Source: Gibbula magus
Lineage: Eukaryota > Mollusca > Gastropoda > Trochida > Trochidae
Assembly (NCBI GenBank): GCA_936450465.1
Contig: OW388297.1
Coordinates: forward strand, 26,368,387 to 26,432,386
Length of the DNA: 64,000 bases
Reading direction: 5' to 3'
Shown here: piece after piece, positions 12,792 through 24,180 of the stretch
Numbering within the stretch: the first letter of the stretch is position 1
Layout: each line of letters begins with the position of its first letter
Notes under the pieces: generated by a model
Database searches by the model: none
What the model was told of the DNA's origin: nothing
What the model saw: the letters and a program-made list of their open reading frames with translations, nothing else
Made by a program: the position numbers and the translations under genes

Positions 12792-13565
12792 TTAAAGGTA
12801 TATCCATCGTGTTGTTGGGGTCACTTATTCCAAGCGTTATAAATGGTGTTACTTTATCGAGAACTACCCACTGTTACCGAAAACTACCATTTTTATGACC
12901 AGTTGATACACCTAAAGAGCCTATGTCATGTTAAAGGTACATCCATTGTGTTGTTGGGATCACTTATTCCAAGCATTATAAATGGTGTTACTTTATCGAG
13001 AACTACCCACTGTTACCGAAAACTACCATTTTTATGACCAGTTGATACACCTAAAGAGTCTATGTCATGTTTAAGGTAAATCCATTGTGTTGTTGGGGTC
13101 ACTTATTCCAAGCGTTATAAATGGTCTTACTTTATCGAGAGCTACCCACTGTTACCGAAATCTACCATTTTTATGATAGTCAACTTAGTATATTGACGAT
13201 ATGAAGATAAAAGTCGTTATTTCTGATCGAAAATCGGATAATGCATCGCAATTGACGTTCGCCAATGAGTCAAACGTAATTTTGGTATCTTATTTATAAC
13301 AGCCAAAATAAACAATTTGGGTTGACCATGTTTAATAGGTCATATAACTACTGTGCATGTAAATGGAACGTGCAGTTTCGTTTCTGTACATGCATAATGA
13401 TGTTACTCGATTTTAACTTGAAACTAGTAATTATGATATATTTGGCGATTGGGGATGAATATGCAAGCTGAGTTTATTTATTTACACTGAAAACAGCACA
13501 TATGGTGAGTCGGGACGTATGTAAGACTAATAAAAGTAAATGAAACACAATTGATGCACCTTTAA
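12792..13565. mobile_element. TTAA MITE family 1 with internal triplication
   Basis: The outer ends read TTAAAGGTATATCC and GATGCACCTTTAA. The first about 139 bp occurs three times in tandem, starting at 12792, 12931 and 13071; each unit contains GTTGTTGGGGTCACTTATTC-like sequence and ATGGTGTTACTTTATCGAGA-like sequence. After the third unit the sequence continues as the single-copy family interior, inverted relative to 6761-7258. The tandem units run to about 13180. Confidence 0.8.
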
Positions 13566-14060
13566 TAGTTTCACACATTAACACCAAACTAATTTCAAGC
13601 ATTGAACGCCTTGGTGTTACAGTATCAATATTGAAAATTCCTAGAAATGTTATTTCTATCTGTTATCAGGAGTAACATTACACTTTTCATGATTTATTTA
13701 TTGACTTAATGACTTAATTGAAAGTTCATATTATGTAACTTAAAAACACAATGTTCGTTGTGCTGAATCTGGGTACAATTAAATTCATGGCAAATTATTT
13801 GGGAAACCTTCTTGTATTATCACTGTCATAACAGTCTGAAGTAGTGTATTGATGGCACTCAGATACAGACAGGAAGAGAAAGCCTCCATTCACAAACACA
13901 CTCCCACTGTTAGCACTGTTCTAAATAAGATGACACAGGTCCGAGGATGTGTTTACATCTCCTCCATTTCATTGATCTGTGACCCACACCACAAGAGGAA
14001 ACGGTATGGCTGCAATGCTACAGATTCTGAACTTAGGCAGTTTCTGTCAGCATATTAAAC
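13566..14060 (-). repeat. Interspersed repeat A, copy 3 (inverted)
   Basis: Reverse complement of copy 1 from about position 2190 back to position 1. It carries the uninterrupted site where copy 1 holds the 43-1686 element. The plus-strand open frame over it has no recognisable product. Confidence 0.75.
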
Positions 14061-14154
14061 AAGGCGATATTTCCAGTACTGTATATCGGGAAACACAAAA
14101 CGTTATTACAAATTGATTGGAACATTCTATATCAATACCACTTGATTGACAACC

Positions 14155-14330
14155 TGCAAAATACAATTGTGAAAAAACCGTTTAAACACGAAAAATCGAC
14201 AGCTAAAACGTTTAAGGTAGTCTACTACTGCCAAATACAATTGTGATAAAACTGTTTAAACACGAAGGTTATCTTGGGTATACAATGGTTTTCGAAAAAT
14301 CAACAGCTCAAACGTTTAAGGTAGTGTTAT
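14155..14330 (+). repeat. Short tandem duplication
   Basis: The blocks AAATACAATTGTGA and GTTTAAACACGAA, and the block AAACGTTTAAGGTAGT, occur twice in the same order, with units of about 75-100 bp. Confidence 0.6.
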
Positions 14331-14937
14331 TCTGTGGACATATTTTTGCATGTGTTAACTGGTATACTGCCGTTCAAATAATCGATCATGCAATGAAGGT
14401 ATTATAGAGCAATACATTAAAATAGAAAATGGTACTGTAGTAGACATAATCTGAAACTACCGTTTAAGGGTGAAAGATACTGTTATGCAGCAATCGGAAT
14501 GAACCCAGCAACGCAGCTTCCAAAACGTTGAAACAAGAGTGACATCCCTTGTTCTAGCAACGTGACCAATTGTTTTATGAGTGCTTGTTAATTATTAGAT
14601 AGATGCTTATGAACTGATTGAAAATATATCCATGAACAAGAAACCAGGGACCAATTGTTGAATTTTGAAAGAATCGCAAACATGTGTTTTTAAATTTAAA
14701 CGGCCGATATCGTGAACATCACTTTGATGTACCGTCTATGATATTACTCCGCTAAAACTTGGTCCTTACACTTTTACCACAAAAACACGCTTATTTTAAA
14801 ATCACATAATCTAATAAAGAGATTATTAACCTTGTGTGTTTTCGTATCATTTATATCATATATTTGGAATAAAAAAATAATGTATTATGATCGCAAAATG
14901 CTCGCATAATACATTTTGTATTTATATGGTAAATTAT
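14331..14937. other. Intergenic, nothing recognised
   Basis: AT-rich sequence with no supportable feature. Confidence 0.4.
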
Positions 14938-15103
14938 TTGTATACAGCTGTTTTTAGGTAAAGCAAAATTAAGCCCTGCCGCCTTGAATGAACGCGGGAG
15001 GAGCTGTGGTCACTGAAGCGTATCCTGCTGTGACGTACGTGGAGGAATCTCATGGCTGCTAATCTTAATTATATAAGAGAGAAATCTTCATCATAACACA
15101 TAG

Positions 15104-15157
<54 letters not shown>

Positions 15158-15344
15158 CGATGTACGTATTGTTAAATAAAGTAATCTGGTAGGTATGACT
15201 TCAAAGATACTGAACGATTGGTTGTCCAAACGAACGAGACAACAATGCTGATTTATAAATTGTGTTTTTAGTATAAGGATTACTGTAATTTGAAGTTTGT
15301 CCATTAAAATATTCTTTATATGATTTTAACTTCCTATATGATTA
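14938..15344 (+). repeat. Left long direct repeat flanking LINE (target duplication)
   Basis: It begins TTGTATACAGCTG and ends CTATATGATTA. It is repeated at 19362-19751 in the same orientation. Outside a (TA)n tract at about 15107-15156, which differs in length between copies, I count two substitutions and one 3-nt indel in roughly 350 bp. It abuts a LINE that starts in the middle of ORF1, so it is not that element's 5' UTR. It is best read as a target-site duplication. Confidence 0.85.
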
Positions 15345-15661
15345 GAGTGAATCAGGTTATTCGTGATGGACTAAAGTTAAACGACGTGAGAGCGGTAAAA
15401 GCCATACGAAAGTCTCGAAGTGATGGGAAACCTGGTGTAGTCATGGTGACCCTGGAAACAACTGAGCAAAAGAAGAAACTACTACAGAACAAGAAAAACC
15501 TCAAAAACAGCAAGGATTATTCACGAGTGTATTTCGATAATGCACTCACTCAAGACGAACTGATCGCCAGGTCTAACATTCAGACAATCATCAAGGAGGT
15601 AGGAAAACAAAATCTCCGATTCCACGGTAAACGACTAGTTGTATCGAAGGGGAAGGAATAG
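15345..15661 (+). pseudogene. LINE ORF1 protein, C-terminal fragment
   Basis: About 105 codons of a lysine-rich, basic protein ending at a TAG at 15659-15661. The open frame can be extended upstream to an ATG at 15320, but those residues are read from the flanking duplicated DNA and are not part of the element. Features are a run of charged residues (TEQKKKLL, NKKNLKNSK) and the segment DELIARSNIQTIIKE, compatible with the nucleic-acid-binding C-terminal domain of LINE ORF1 proteins. ORF2 follows in the same frame with no spacer. It has no own promoter here. I infer the ORF1 identity mainly from its position directly before ORF2. Confidence 0.6.
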
Positions 15662-18112
15662 GAATATCTGCGGTGTGGTTTCTGGAATACCGGTGGTTGG
15701 TCCCAGAGGAAATCTGCAAACAGTAAGTTCCGACAGGAAATTGTTTCTAATCTCGATTATGATGTGTTTGGAGTATGCGAGACATTCTTACAAAATAAGG
15801 CTACCCTATCTTTAGATGGATATACCTGGTATGGAAATAACCGTAAAAACAAACACAAACGTGCCAAACGTGGATCAGGGGGCGTAGGTGCCTTTTTAAA
15901 GAATTCACTTTTTAACGACTTTTTAATAGATATTATGGACAGAGAAGATGAAGATATAATGTGGATGAAACTAACTTCCCGCTGTGACCCTAATTTTACG
16001 ATTGTTCTGTGTGTCTGCTACCTCCCTCCTTCATGTTCAAATAGGGCCAATGACGCGGACTTATTCTTTAATACATTGCTCGAAAAACTGTACTTATACC
16101 AAAATGAGGGAGTATTGTGTTTGTGTGGTGACTTTAACGCCAGAGTGGGTGAGGAAAGTGACTACATTGAAGGTGCGGATTCTATATCAGAAAGAGAAGT
16201 GATAGATCTCAGGACAATGGTAAATGGTAATACTTTTATTGACTTCCTTGTGAATGGTAATCTCTGTATGGTAAACGGCAGACTTGGTAGACAGGATTTT
16301 ACTTATGTCAAGAATGGTGCTTCGGTGGTAGACTACGTGATTACCACACATGAACACCTGTGTAAGTTCACTGACTTTCAAGTACATAGAATGTCTGCAC
16401 TGGCTGACGGAGAAGATCTGCCGGAAACAATACCAGACCACTCAATTCTGGCATGGGAATTACAACTATCATCACAACACAGTATGCCCAACGGTGACAG
16501 CTCAACAGTAATCGACACAGAAGAACAGCCCACTAAGACATACAACAGGAGTAGGATTACAGAATCATTTCTACAGTCAGAGTTGAACACTCCAGCAATT
16601 ACTGACACCATACAGAAGATTGAGTTTGAATTGTCAACACAGAGGAATATTAACTCTGCATATAGTGAGTTCGTTAATTTCGTTAACGGGGAACTAGATA
16701 AAGTTGCACCAATGACCAGAAAACGATGTATAAGTGAAAAGAAGTCAAAGTCACGTTACAAACCCTACTGGTGTAGTGATTTGCAAACTCAGTGGGACAA
16801 GGCCTGTATCTCTGAACGAGAATGGCTGGAATGCAAGTCACCCTTTAGAAGACGAACATTGAAATCAGTCTACATTTCAGAACGGAAGATCTTTGACAAA
16901 CTACTCCGCAAACACAAACGTGCATATCAACGGGATGAACAACAGAAACTACTGAATAAGCACAATAGTGAATCACGCTCTTTCTGGAAGACAATAGGCA
17001 AACTCGGCATTGCAGATGAGCGAGATAGTACTATCCCGTGGGAAGTGGTAGATGGAGAAGTGATTTCGTGCGGTAAAATTGCAGTTCTAGATAGGTGGAA
17101 ACGGGATTACAGCTCTTTGTTTACAAACATTGACCCAGGTGACCCTGACACAACAAGGCACGTGACCGGTTGCATTTCACACGACTCTAGTGACCTAGAT
17201 ATGCCAATTTCACGCTCGGAGATTGAGCGTGCAGTTGCACGTGCTAAACGTGGGAAGGCTGTTGGCCCGGACTTGCTACCTGCCGAAGCGTTGAAAAACG
17301 GCACTTGTGTTGACATTCTTTACCGCATGTTTACATTTTGCTTTGATAACAATACATGCCCAGATATATGGCGTAACAGTATTATTAATCCTATCCGTAA
17401 ACCAGATAATGATCCACGTGATCCTTTAGGTTATCGCGGCATTTCACTTATTTCTGTACCATGTAAACTTTATTCTGATATTCTCAATGTTCGTCTTACT
17501 AACTGGCTGGAGAGCAACAACATTCTAGCCGATGAACAGAATGGCTTTCGTGCAGGTAGAAGCACACAAGAACATATTTATAGTTTATATTCTGTAATAC
17601 ATAATAGGAACATTTCTAAACAATCAACGTATGTCTGCTACATAGATATGTTAAAGGCATTTGATAAAGTCAATCGCAACTGTTTGTGGTACAAACTACG
17701 TACGCTTGGGGTTAAAGGCAAATTTCTTTTTGCTATTCAGGCTATGTATGATAAAAATGTTGCCCGTGTCCGTATGAATAATAGTTTTACTGATGTATTT
17801 GATGTTGCCTCTGGAGTACGCCAGGGCTGTGTTTTGTCACCCACACTTTTCTCTGTTTACATAAACGATTTGGTTGATGAAATTAATAGTTTATCCTGTG
17901 GTGTACGCATTGATGCTACAATGCTGAGCATTTTGTTGTATGCGGATGATATTGCTTTGTTGGCCCCAGATGAGCACTCTTTACAACGAATGCTTGACTG
18001 TGTGTCAAACTGGTGTGTCCGTTGGCATTTATTTGTTAACAGTAGTAAAACAAAAATTGTTCATTACCGCCACAATCTGAGTGTGTATTTACTATCGGAA
18101 GTACTATTTTAG
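15662..18112 (+). pseudogene. LINE ORF2: endonuclease and reverse transcriptase (first part)
   Basis: Encodes the enzyme that nicks target DNA and copies the element's RNA. The coding frame runs directly from the ORF1 stop; the first in-frame start-like codon is far inside the endonuclease domain, so I place the beginning at 15662. Endonuclease motifs in order: FWNTGG near 15680, the catalytic glutamate in GVCET, GDFNAR at about 16127, DYVIT, and PDHSIL at about 16436. Reverse transcriptase motifs: LGYRGISLI, DEQNGFRAGRS, IDMLKAFD (motif A aspartate), GVRQGCVLSPTLF (motif B) and YADD at 17939-17950 (motif C). All catalytic residues are present. The frame is lost just after the SSKTKIVHYR segment and ends early at 18110-18112. 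Confidence 0.93.
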
Positions 18113-19131
18113 ATTATGCACATGCTTATAAATACCTTGGCGTTTGGCTTCAAGAACATTTAGATTTAAATTATACTGCCAAGGAAATTGCTAAATCTGC
18201 TAGTCGTGCATTGGGTGTTGTAATATGTAAATTTAAATCAGTTGGTGGTTTTGATCACAGTGTTTTTTATACACTTTACGATAATTTAGTCCAGCCCATA
18301 TTGTCTTACGGTTCAGCAATATGGGGTACCAAGGAATTTAGTTGTATAAACGCTGTGCAAAATCGTGCATGTAGATTTTTCCTCGGCGTTTGTAATAAGA
18401 CCCCAAACCTAGCAGTTAGAGGGGATATGGGTTGGACTTTACCATTCACAAAACATAAAATTGAAATATTACGTTTCTGGCGTAAGCTGCATTCAGCAAA
18501 CCGCAGTATAATACCCAATGTCGTTAGTAAATGGTCTGTAAAAATTAAAAAACCATGGTATAACAATACAGTAACTTTGTTTAATTCATTACAGTTACCT
18601 ATTCCAAACCTTTATGAAATATCTTCTCAGGATTTTATTACTGCACAATCTTTGTTATTATCATTAGACTCTAACAAGTGGCTTGCCGAACTTTGGAATG
18701 ATAGAGGGCTAATTAACGGCAATAAACTTCGCACCTATCGTCTCTTTAAGAATACACTATCTGCTGAAACATATCTAAGTACACTACCCAACAGGTCTCA
18801 ACGCAGTATTTTTAGTAAATTTCACAGTGGCACTTTACCTTTACAGATAGAATTAGGCAGATTTTCCCGCCCTGTTGTTCCATTAGAGGACCGTTTATGT
18901 AAGTGTTGTAACAATCACAGTGTAGAGGACGAAGTCCATTTCCTAGTCTGTTGTAATTTATATTCAGATTTAAGATATGATTTATGGTATACAGTATCCG
19001 TTTCAGATCCTTCTTTCCTCTGGCTATCCCCAGTAGCCCAATTAACATATTTAATGCAACATCAAGAATATCACAATCCACTTGCCGCACTTCTCCAAAA
19101 AATGTATTTACGACGTATGTCGTTCTTGTAA
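18070..19131 (+). pseudogene. LINE ORF2 C-terminal part after a frameshift
   Basis: The reading frame continues in another phase from around 18068. It gives the conserved AYKYLGVWLQEHLD segment that normally follows the reverse transcriptase thumb, and then a long C-terminal region. The first ATG in this frame (18211) is not a real start; the part between 18070 and 18211 is clearly homologous to the intact relative at 20936-24180. Near the end is a putative zinc-binding segment, LCKCCN followed by VEDEVHFLVCC, as in other LINE C-termini. The break means this copy could not make a full-length ORF2 protein by ordinary translation. An assembly error is possible. Confidence 0.9.
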
Positions 19132-19312
19132 TTGTTATAAATATGAAATATATATTTTAACTCATATGTTACCTCATTTTAACGCGTAAGCGTTTTTAAG
19201 AAAATTGTGTCTCATAGGCCATTACTGGCCGGACAGCATATGCCATTTGTTTTAATATGTATTTGAATGTATGATGTTGATATGCTGTGTGACACATTAA
19301 TAAATTAATTTT

Positions 19313-19361
19313 CTTCTTCTTCTTCTTCTTCTTCTTCTTCTTCTTCTTCTTCTTCTTCTTC
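19313..19361 (+). repeat. (TTC)n microsatellite tail of LINE
   Basis: About 16-17 uninterrupted TTC units follow ATTAATAAATTAATTT. The second LINE ends in a shorter CTTCTTCT tract after AAATAAATAAAT, so a TTC tail appears to be a family trait. Confidence 0.95.
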
Positions 19362-19751
19362 TTGTATACAGCTGTTTTTAGGTAAAGCAAAATTAAGCCC
19401 TGCCGCCTTGAATGAACGCGGGAGGAGCTGTGGTCACTGAAGCGTATCCTGCTGTGACGTACGTGGAGGAATCTCATGGCTGCTAATCTTAATTATATAA
19501 GAGAGAAATCTTCATCATAACACATAGATCGATATATAAATATATATATATATAAATATATATATTGCGATGTACGTATTGATAAATAAAGTAATCTGGT
19601 AGGTATGACTTCAAAGATACTGAACGATTGGTTGTCCAAACGAACGAGACAACAATGCGGATTTATAAATTGTGTTAGTATAAGGATTACTGTAATTTGA
19701 AGTTTGTCCATTAAAATATTCTTTATATGATTTTAACTTCCTATATGATTA
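19362..19751 (+). repeat. Right long direct repeat flanking LINE
   Basis: Near-identical second copy of 14938-15344, starting immediately after the (TTC)n tail and ending CTATATGATTA before unrelated sequence. The AT microsatellite is shorter and interrupted here. Confidence 0.85.
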
Positions 19752-20935
19752 AAAAAACTATTTCATGAATATATATATGAAATGGATTGGTCAACAAGCT
19801 CAGTGAAACTTATATAAAGATTGCTCCATTGAACACACATATATACAATGATGATTGTGTGTGTTAAAACACGTGTTTAACGTCAGCTTTGACAATAAAG
19901 TCTTTTCACTGACACATAAAACGTATATTCTCAATGTACCATTTACAACTACAACTTGTAGGGAAACATTTTTACAAAGAAAAGTTGTTTTAATTCGATT
20001 GTTTTTACGCTGCAGCCGAGTTGATCAACCTGATATGTCAACAATGTGTTTCGTGAGAACGTGCTTTTAACCATTTGTGACTTGTTTTGTATGATATTTC
20101 ACATTTGTTTCATTATTCAGAATGGTTTTCAAAGTCTCAGTTGTCTATATAAGATTTGAACTTGTTTTAATTATAAACCCTTTAAAATTAGGTTTTGTGG
20201 TTCTTGGGGAACCCTAACATTCGGGAACAAGTGAATGCATATAATGTCAGTTAATGCCAGATTCCTTTAACATACTTTCGCACATCTTTAACATGTGACA
20301 TGGGCTTGTAATTAATAATGCATATCGGTGTAGAAAAAGGTGATTAACTATATCTTATGGACGAGTGTTATATAAAGTTACAATACTCACTACAAGATTG
20401 GTTAGTTATACAAATCAAGTTATCAAGCTTGAGGAATGTTCGATACAATTATATAAGAAGAATTATCAATCAAAAGTACGAACACCAGACTTGCAATATC
20501 CAGAATAGTAATTACTCGGTGAAAATACTTAACCTTAATTTTTTAAAATTCAACTGCATCAGAATCAAATAAATTAAGATCAAACCAGGTTGGTGTGTAA
20601 TTGCACCTGGGTGACAGATCCATGACTGTTCAGCTCTACGACGTCTGTAATAGGGGTTATTTTCAATTCAACAATAACCTCTGTAATAACAATAACCTCT
20701 TTTAATGAATATATCATTTGGCCTCATTGAGGGCTCTAAAATGGTGCACTCATTTGCTACGGCATTGAGCTAGCCTACTGTAGAATACGGTCTGAGCTCT
20801 TTATGCAAATGAGTGAGCCTTTCTTAAACTGCTTTGTTGCGTCGATAACGTTGCATAGCTGAAAGCCCAACCATGTTCCACACTCACCATGCTGATGAGG
20901 TCCGAAAGACCGAAAGAGCTGGCTGTCCAAGGTAT
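19752..20935. other. Intergenic, little recognised
   Basis: AT-rich. A short inverted pair (ACTCATTTGC near 20747 and GCAAATGAGT near 20804) could form a hairpin. No coding region is supported. Confidence 0.4.
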
Positions 20936-23900
20936 AGAAGAAGATTTATTTATTTTCGTCTCACTTGTATACAGATAAATTCTTACAATATATATACAAA
21001 ACAACATTGCTTAAAACTGTATACAACCAATCGCACAGCGATTTATGAGAGACGGTGCATAAAACAAAGCAAATATAAATCACGACAATTAAAATTATAT
21101 AATAGAAATATAGCTAAAACAATATACAATCATAATAAAATGGGTAAATTTTAGTTGTATAAGATGCTTCTTCGGGTGGATAAAATGTCATAGCAGGTTC
21201 TGGCACAGTAAAAGGTGAGGTCATCAGTTGATAAAATCCTAATATATTGTTCTGACTCCGTCAGTATAGTAAAATCAATCCATAAACTATTGCACTTGTT
21301 GATGAGATTAAAACGCATGTTGTCGTAAAGTGGGCAAGATAAAAGTACGTGCTTCTCATCTTCTATAACATTTTTGCAGTGGAAGCATAGTCGCAATTCT
21401 CTTGGTATATTTTCGTATCTGCCTGTCTCAATCCGCAGAGGTGCCACTCCCATCCTAAACTTCGCTAGTGCACTTCTGTGTTGGCGTGGGATTGGCCGAC
21501 AGATATAGCTTTCTTGGTCATATTCACTCTTAATTTTCTTGTAGTACTGTAATTTGCTGCTTCCTCTATGTGTTGCTTCACTTGTTACTGTTTCCTCCCA
21601 CGTCTGTTTATATTTATTGTAGACTGTGTCTTGAACTGATTTAATAAACAGACCTTTTTCAATTGCTCCGTCGTGCATAATCAGGTGACCCAGGTTGTTA
21701 TTTAGTAAAAAGTTCCGCACACGGTAGTTCCAGTTTTTTAAAGAGAAACCCTTTGCCCACAGAAATATTCTTTTGTTTATTCTTCGAGCATTTGTGTTGG
21801 TCAACCTTGCCCAGTGTCTGGCCACGCTAGTCCATTGTCGCACCTCCGGTGGCACCCATCCTGAGTCTCCATTGACGGCTAGGTTCGGAGCGTATTTTCC
21901 TAGGCCAAGATAAAACCGGATTGCTCTGTGATGTAGCGCATTAACAGATGAATGGACCTTTGTACCCCATATACTTGCTCCATATGATAATATTGGCCAC
22001 ACTATGGAGTCATAGAGCTTGGAATATACATTAAAAGGTAGATCTCCAAAGGATTTGGTTTTAGCAATGAGGAGTCCAAGTGCTCTGCTAGCTGATTTGG
22101 TCGCCGCCTTTGTCATTCTGCTATAGTCCAGGTGTTCTGTGAGGAGCACTCCAAGGTATTGATAGCTGTCTACAATATTTAGTGTCTTATCTCCACATAT
22201 GAAAGCTGTCTCAGTCTTGGTCACTGATGCTCCTCTGAAATGGATGACGTTTGATTTGTCCTGATTAACAACCATCTTGTTGTTGCCACACCAGATATCC
22301 AACACTGAAAGTAGTGAGTTGAGGTCCTCCTCTGTTTCTGCAAGTAGTGCAACGTCATCTGCGTATGCAAGGACACTAACCAAATCTTCACCACAATGTA
22401 TTCCAATTCCCAGTCCTTTCAACGTAGATATCAAGTCATTAATGTATATGTTAAATAGCATCGGCGATAAAATACACCCCTGTTTAAGACCTTGTCTCAC
22501 ATTGAACCACTCTGTATTAGAGTGGTTGACACGAACTGCACACTGTACGTTCTGGTAGATTGATTTCACAGCCTTGAACATTTTACCACCGATTCCAGCT
22601 TCAGTTAATTTATACCATAACATTTCTCTCCGAATCCCATCATACGCTTTCCTGAAATCAACAAAAGCAACAAATGTTGACTTTTTCTCCAGTTTTCTCG
22701 TTTCAATAATAGAGGTTAAAGTTGATATATGGTCCGTTGTTGATCGTCCTCTACGAAAACCATTTTGTTCATCGCAAATGATGTCGTTTCGCTCAGTCCA
22801 TGTAGTCAGTCTTTCATTTAGTACGCTGCAGTAGAGTTTGTAAATGGCTGGAGCCAGCGTTATCCCTCTGTAATTCAGTGGTTGTCTGGGATCTAAAGAT
22901 GAAGACTTCGGAATCGGACATATAATACCCTTGCACCATTGAATTGGGATGTTAGACGTCTCAAAACATACCGAGAACAGTTTATGTAATATATGGAGGA
23001 TCGCCTCTCCTTTTAGAAGTTGAACTGGAATTCCATCAAAACCTGGTGCCTTTCCACTCTTCGCTTTCACTAGAGCACGCCTAATCTCGTAGAGGGATAT
23101 ACTTGCATTAAAAGTTTCATCCTCCAGGTCTGGTACATCTACATCAATCTCATCTAAATCAGTTTCAACAGGGTTTAAAAGTGTCTCGTATGCAGACTTC
23201 CACGTCTCTAGCACCACATGTTTATCCGTAGTAACTGACCCATCCTCTCTCACAACCTCCATGGGGATTCCCTTCTGTCTCTCACTACCCACTCCAATCT
23301 TCCCTATCTTCTTCCAAAGTTGGTCATTGTTCTCCTCGCACATCTCTTCAAGTTCCTGATGCATCTTTTTTCTGTAAGTACGTTTACATCTCTGTACATT
23401 CCTATCAAAGTCCTTCCTCAGAGCAATGTACCTTTCCTTATTCTCTTTCTTTCTTTCATCTTTATTTCGTACCCATACTCTTTCTGCCTTGCACATCTCG
23501 TTCCATTTTCTGTTGAGATTCTCGTTCCACCAAGGCTGTTTTACTCTCCGTCTTTTATTTCTAAACCCTTCTTCAACAGACCTTCCTTTCCTTAATGGCA
23601 GTTTATCGTCCATTTCTCTGTACACCACTTCGAGAAGTTCATTATAGTGTCTATCAATGGATGTCTGATCCTTAACTGAAGATTCCAGTCTCTCAATGAT
23701 ATCCGCCAGTGCCATCTGTGCTGCTCCTGACGTAAGAAAATCTGACGGCGGTTTACTCGTACTGTAGATACCTGTTCTCTCAGTGTCATTGCTCATATCG
23801 ATTTCGCCTCCCTCTCCTAATGGTCTCTGTATGAAATCTACCTTCATCGTCCACTCCAGCATCGAGTGATCAACCTTAAGTAGAGCACTTCCATCGATGA

Positions 23901-24180
23901 CACCCACACATCCAGATCGCTCCACCAGTGTAGACGGTCGCACAACATTAAAATCACTAAAATTTAGTAAACTTTCATATGGTATAAAACAATAATCAAT
24001 GACCGATGTACCTTGCTGTGAAACAAAAGTGAAATCATTCATAGAAGCATTACGACCATTCAACATGCACATATTTGCTCTTATCAAAAAGTCAATACAT
24101 AGCCTCCCGTTATTATTAACGGTATAGTCCAGCACATGCCGCTCTGGTATAGAGTCCACACCTTCAATAAAGTCTATAAA
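20936..24180 (-). mobile_element. 5'-truncated LINE with intact remaining ORF2
   Basis: Minus-strand LINE of the same broad group as 15345-19361. Its 3' end is marked by AAATAAATAAAT plus a short TTC tract at 20936-20955. The 5' end lies near 24170-24180, within the endonuclease domain, where homology to the other LINE begins at the DFIEG segment. No long flanking duplication like that of the first LINE was seen. Confidence 0.9.

Larger units (their letters stand above)
15345..19361 (+). mobile_element. 5'-truncated non-LTR retrotransposon (LINE)
   Basis: The element consists of an ORF1 C-terminal fragment, an ORF2 with apurinic endonuclease and reverse transcriptase, a 3' UTR of about 180 bp and a (TTC)n tail at about 19313-19361. 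It is truncated at its 5' end inside ORF1, as expected from incomplete target-primed reverse transcription, and is flanked by direct repeats of about 0.4 kb. ORF2 is broken once by a frameshift near 18065-18080. A homologous LINE lies inverted at 20936-24180. The clade within the endonuclease-bearing LINEs is not determined. Confidence 0.93.

Noticed and set aside
14938..19751. An LTR retrotransposon, because direct repeats of about 400 bp flank a reverse transcriptase
   Set aside because: The enzyme is an apurinic-endonuclease LINE type with no protease, RNase H or integrase. The repeats lack TG/CA ends and a primer-binding site, and the insert ends in a TTC tail.
22277..23647. Several plus-strand frames of 70-93 codons
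   Set aside because: Antisense of LINE ORF2.
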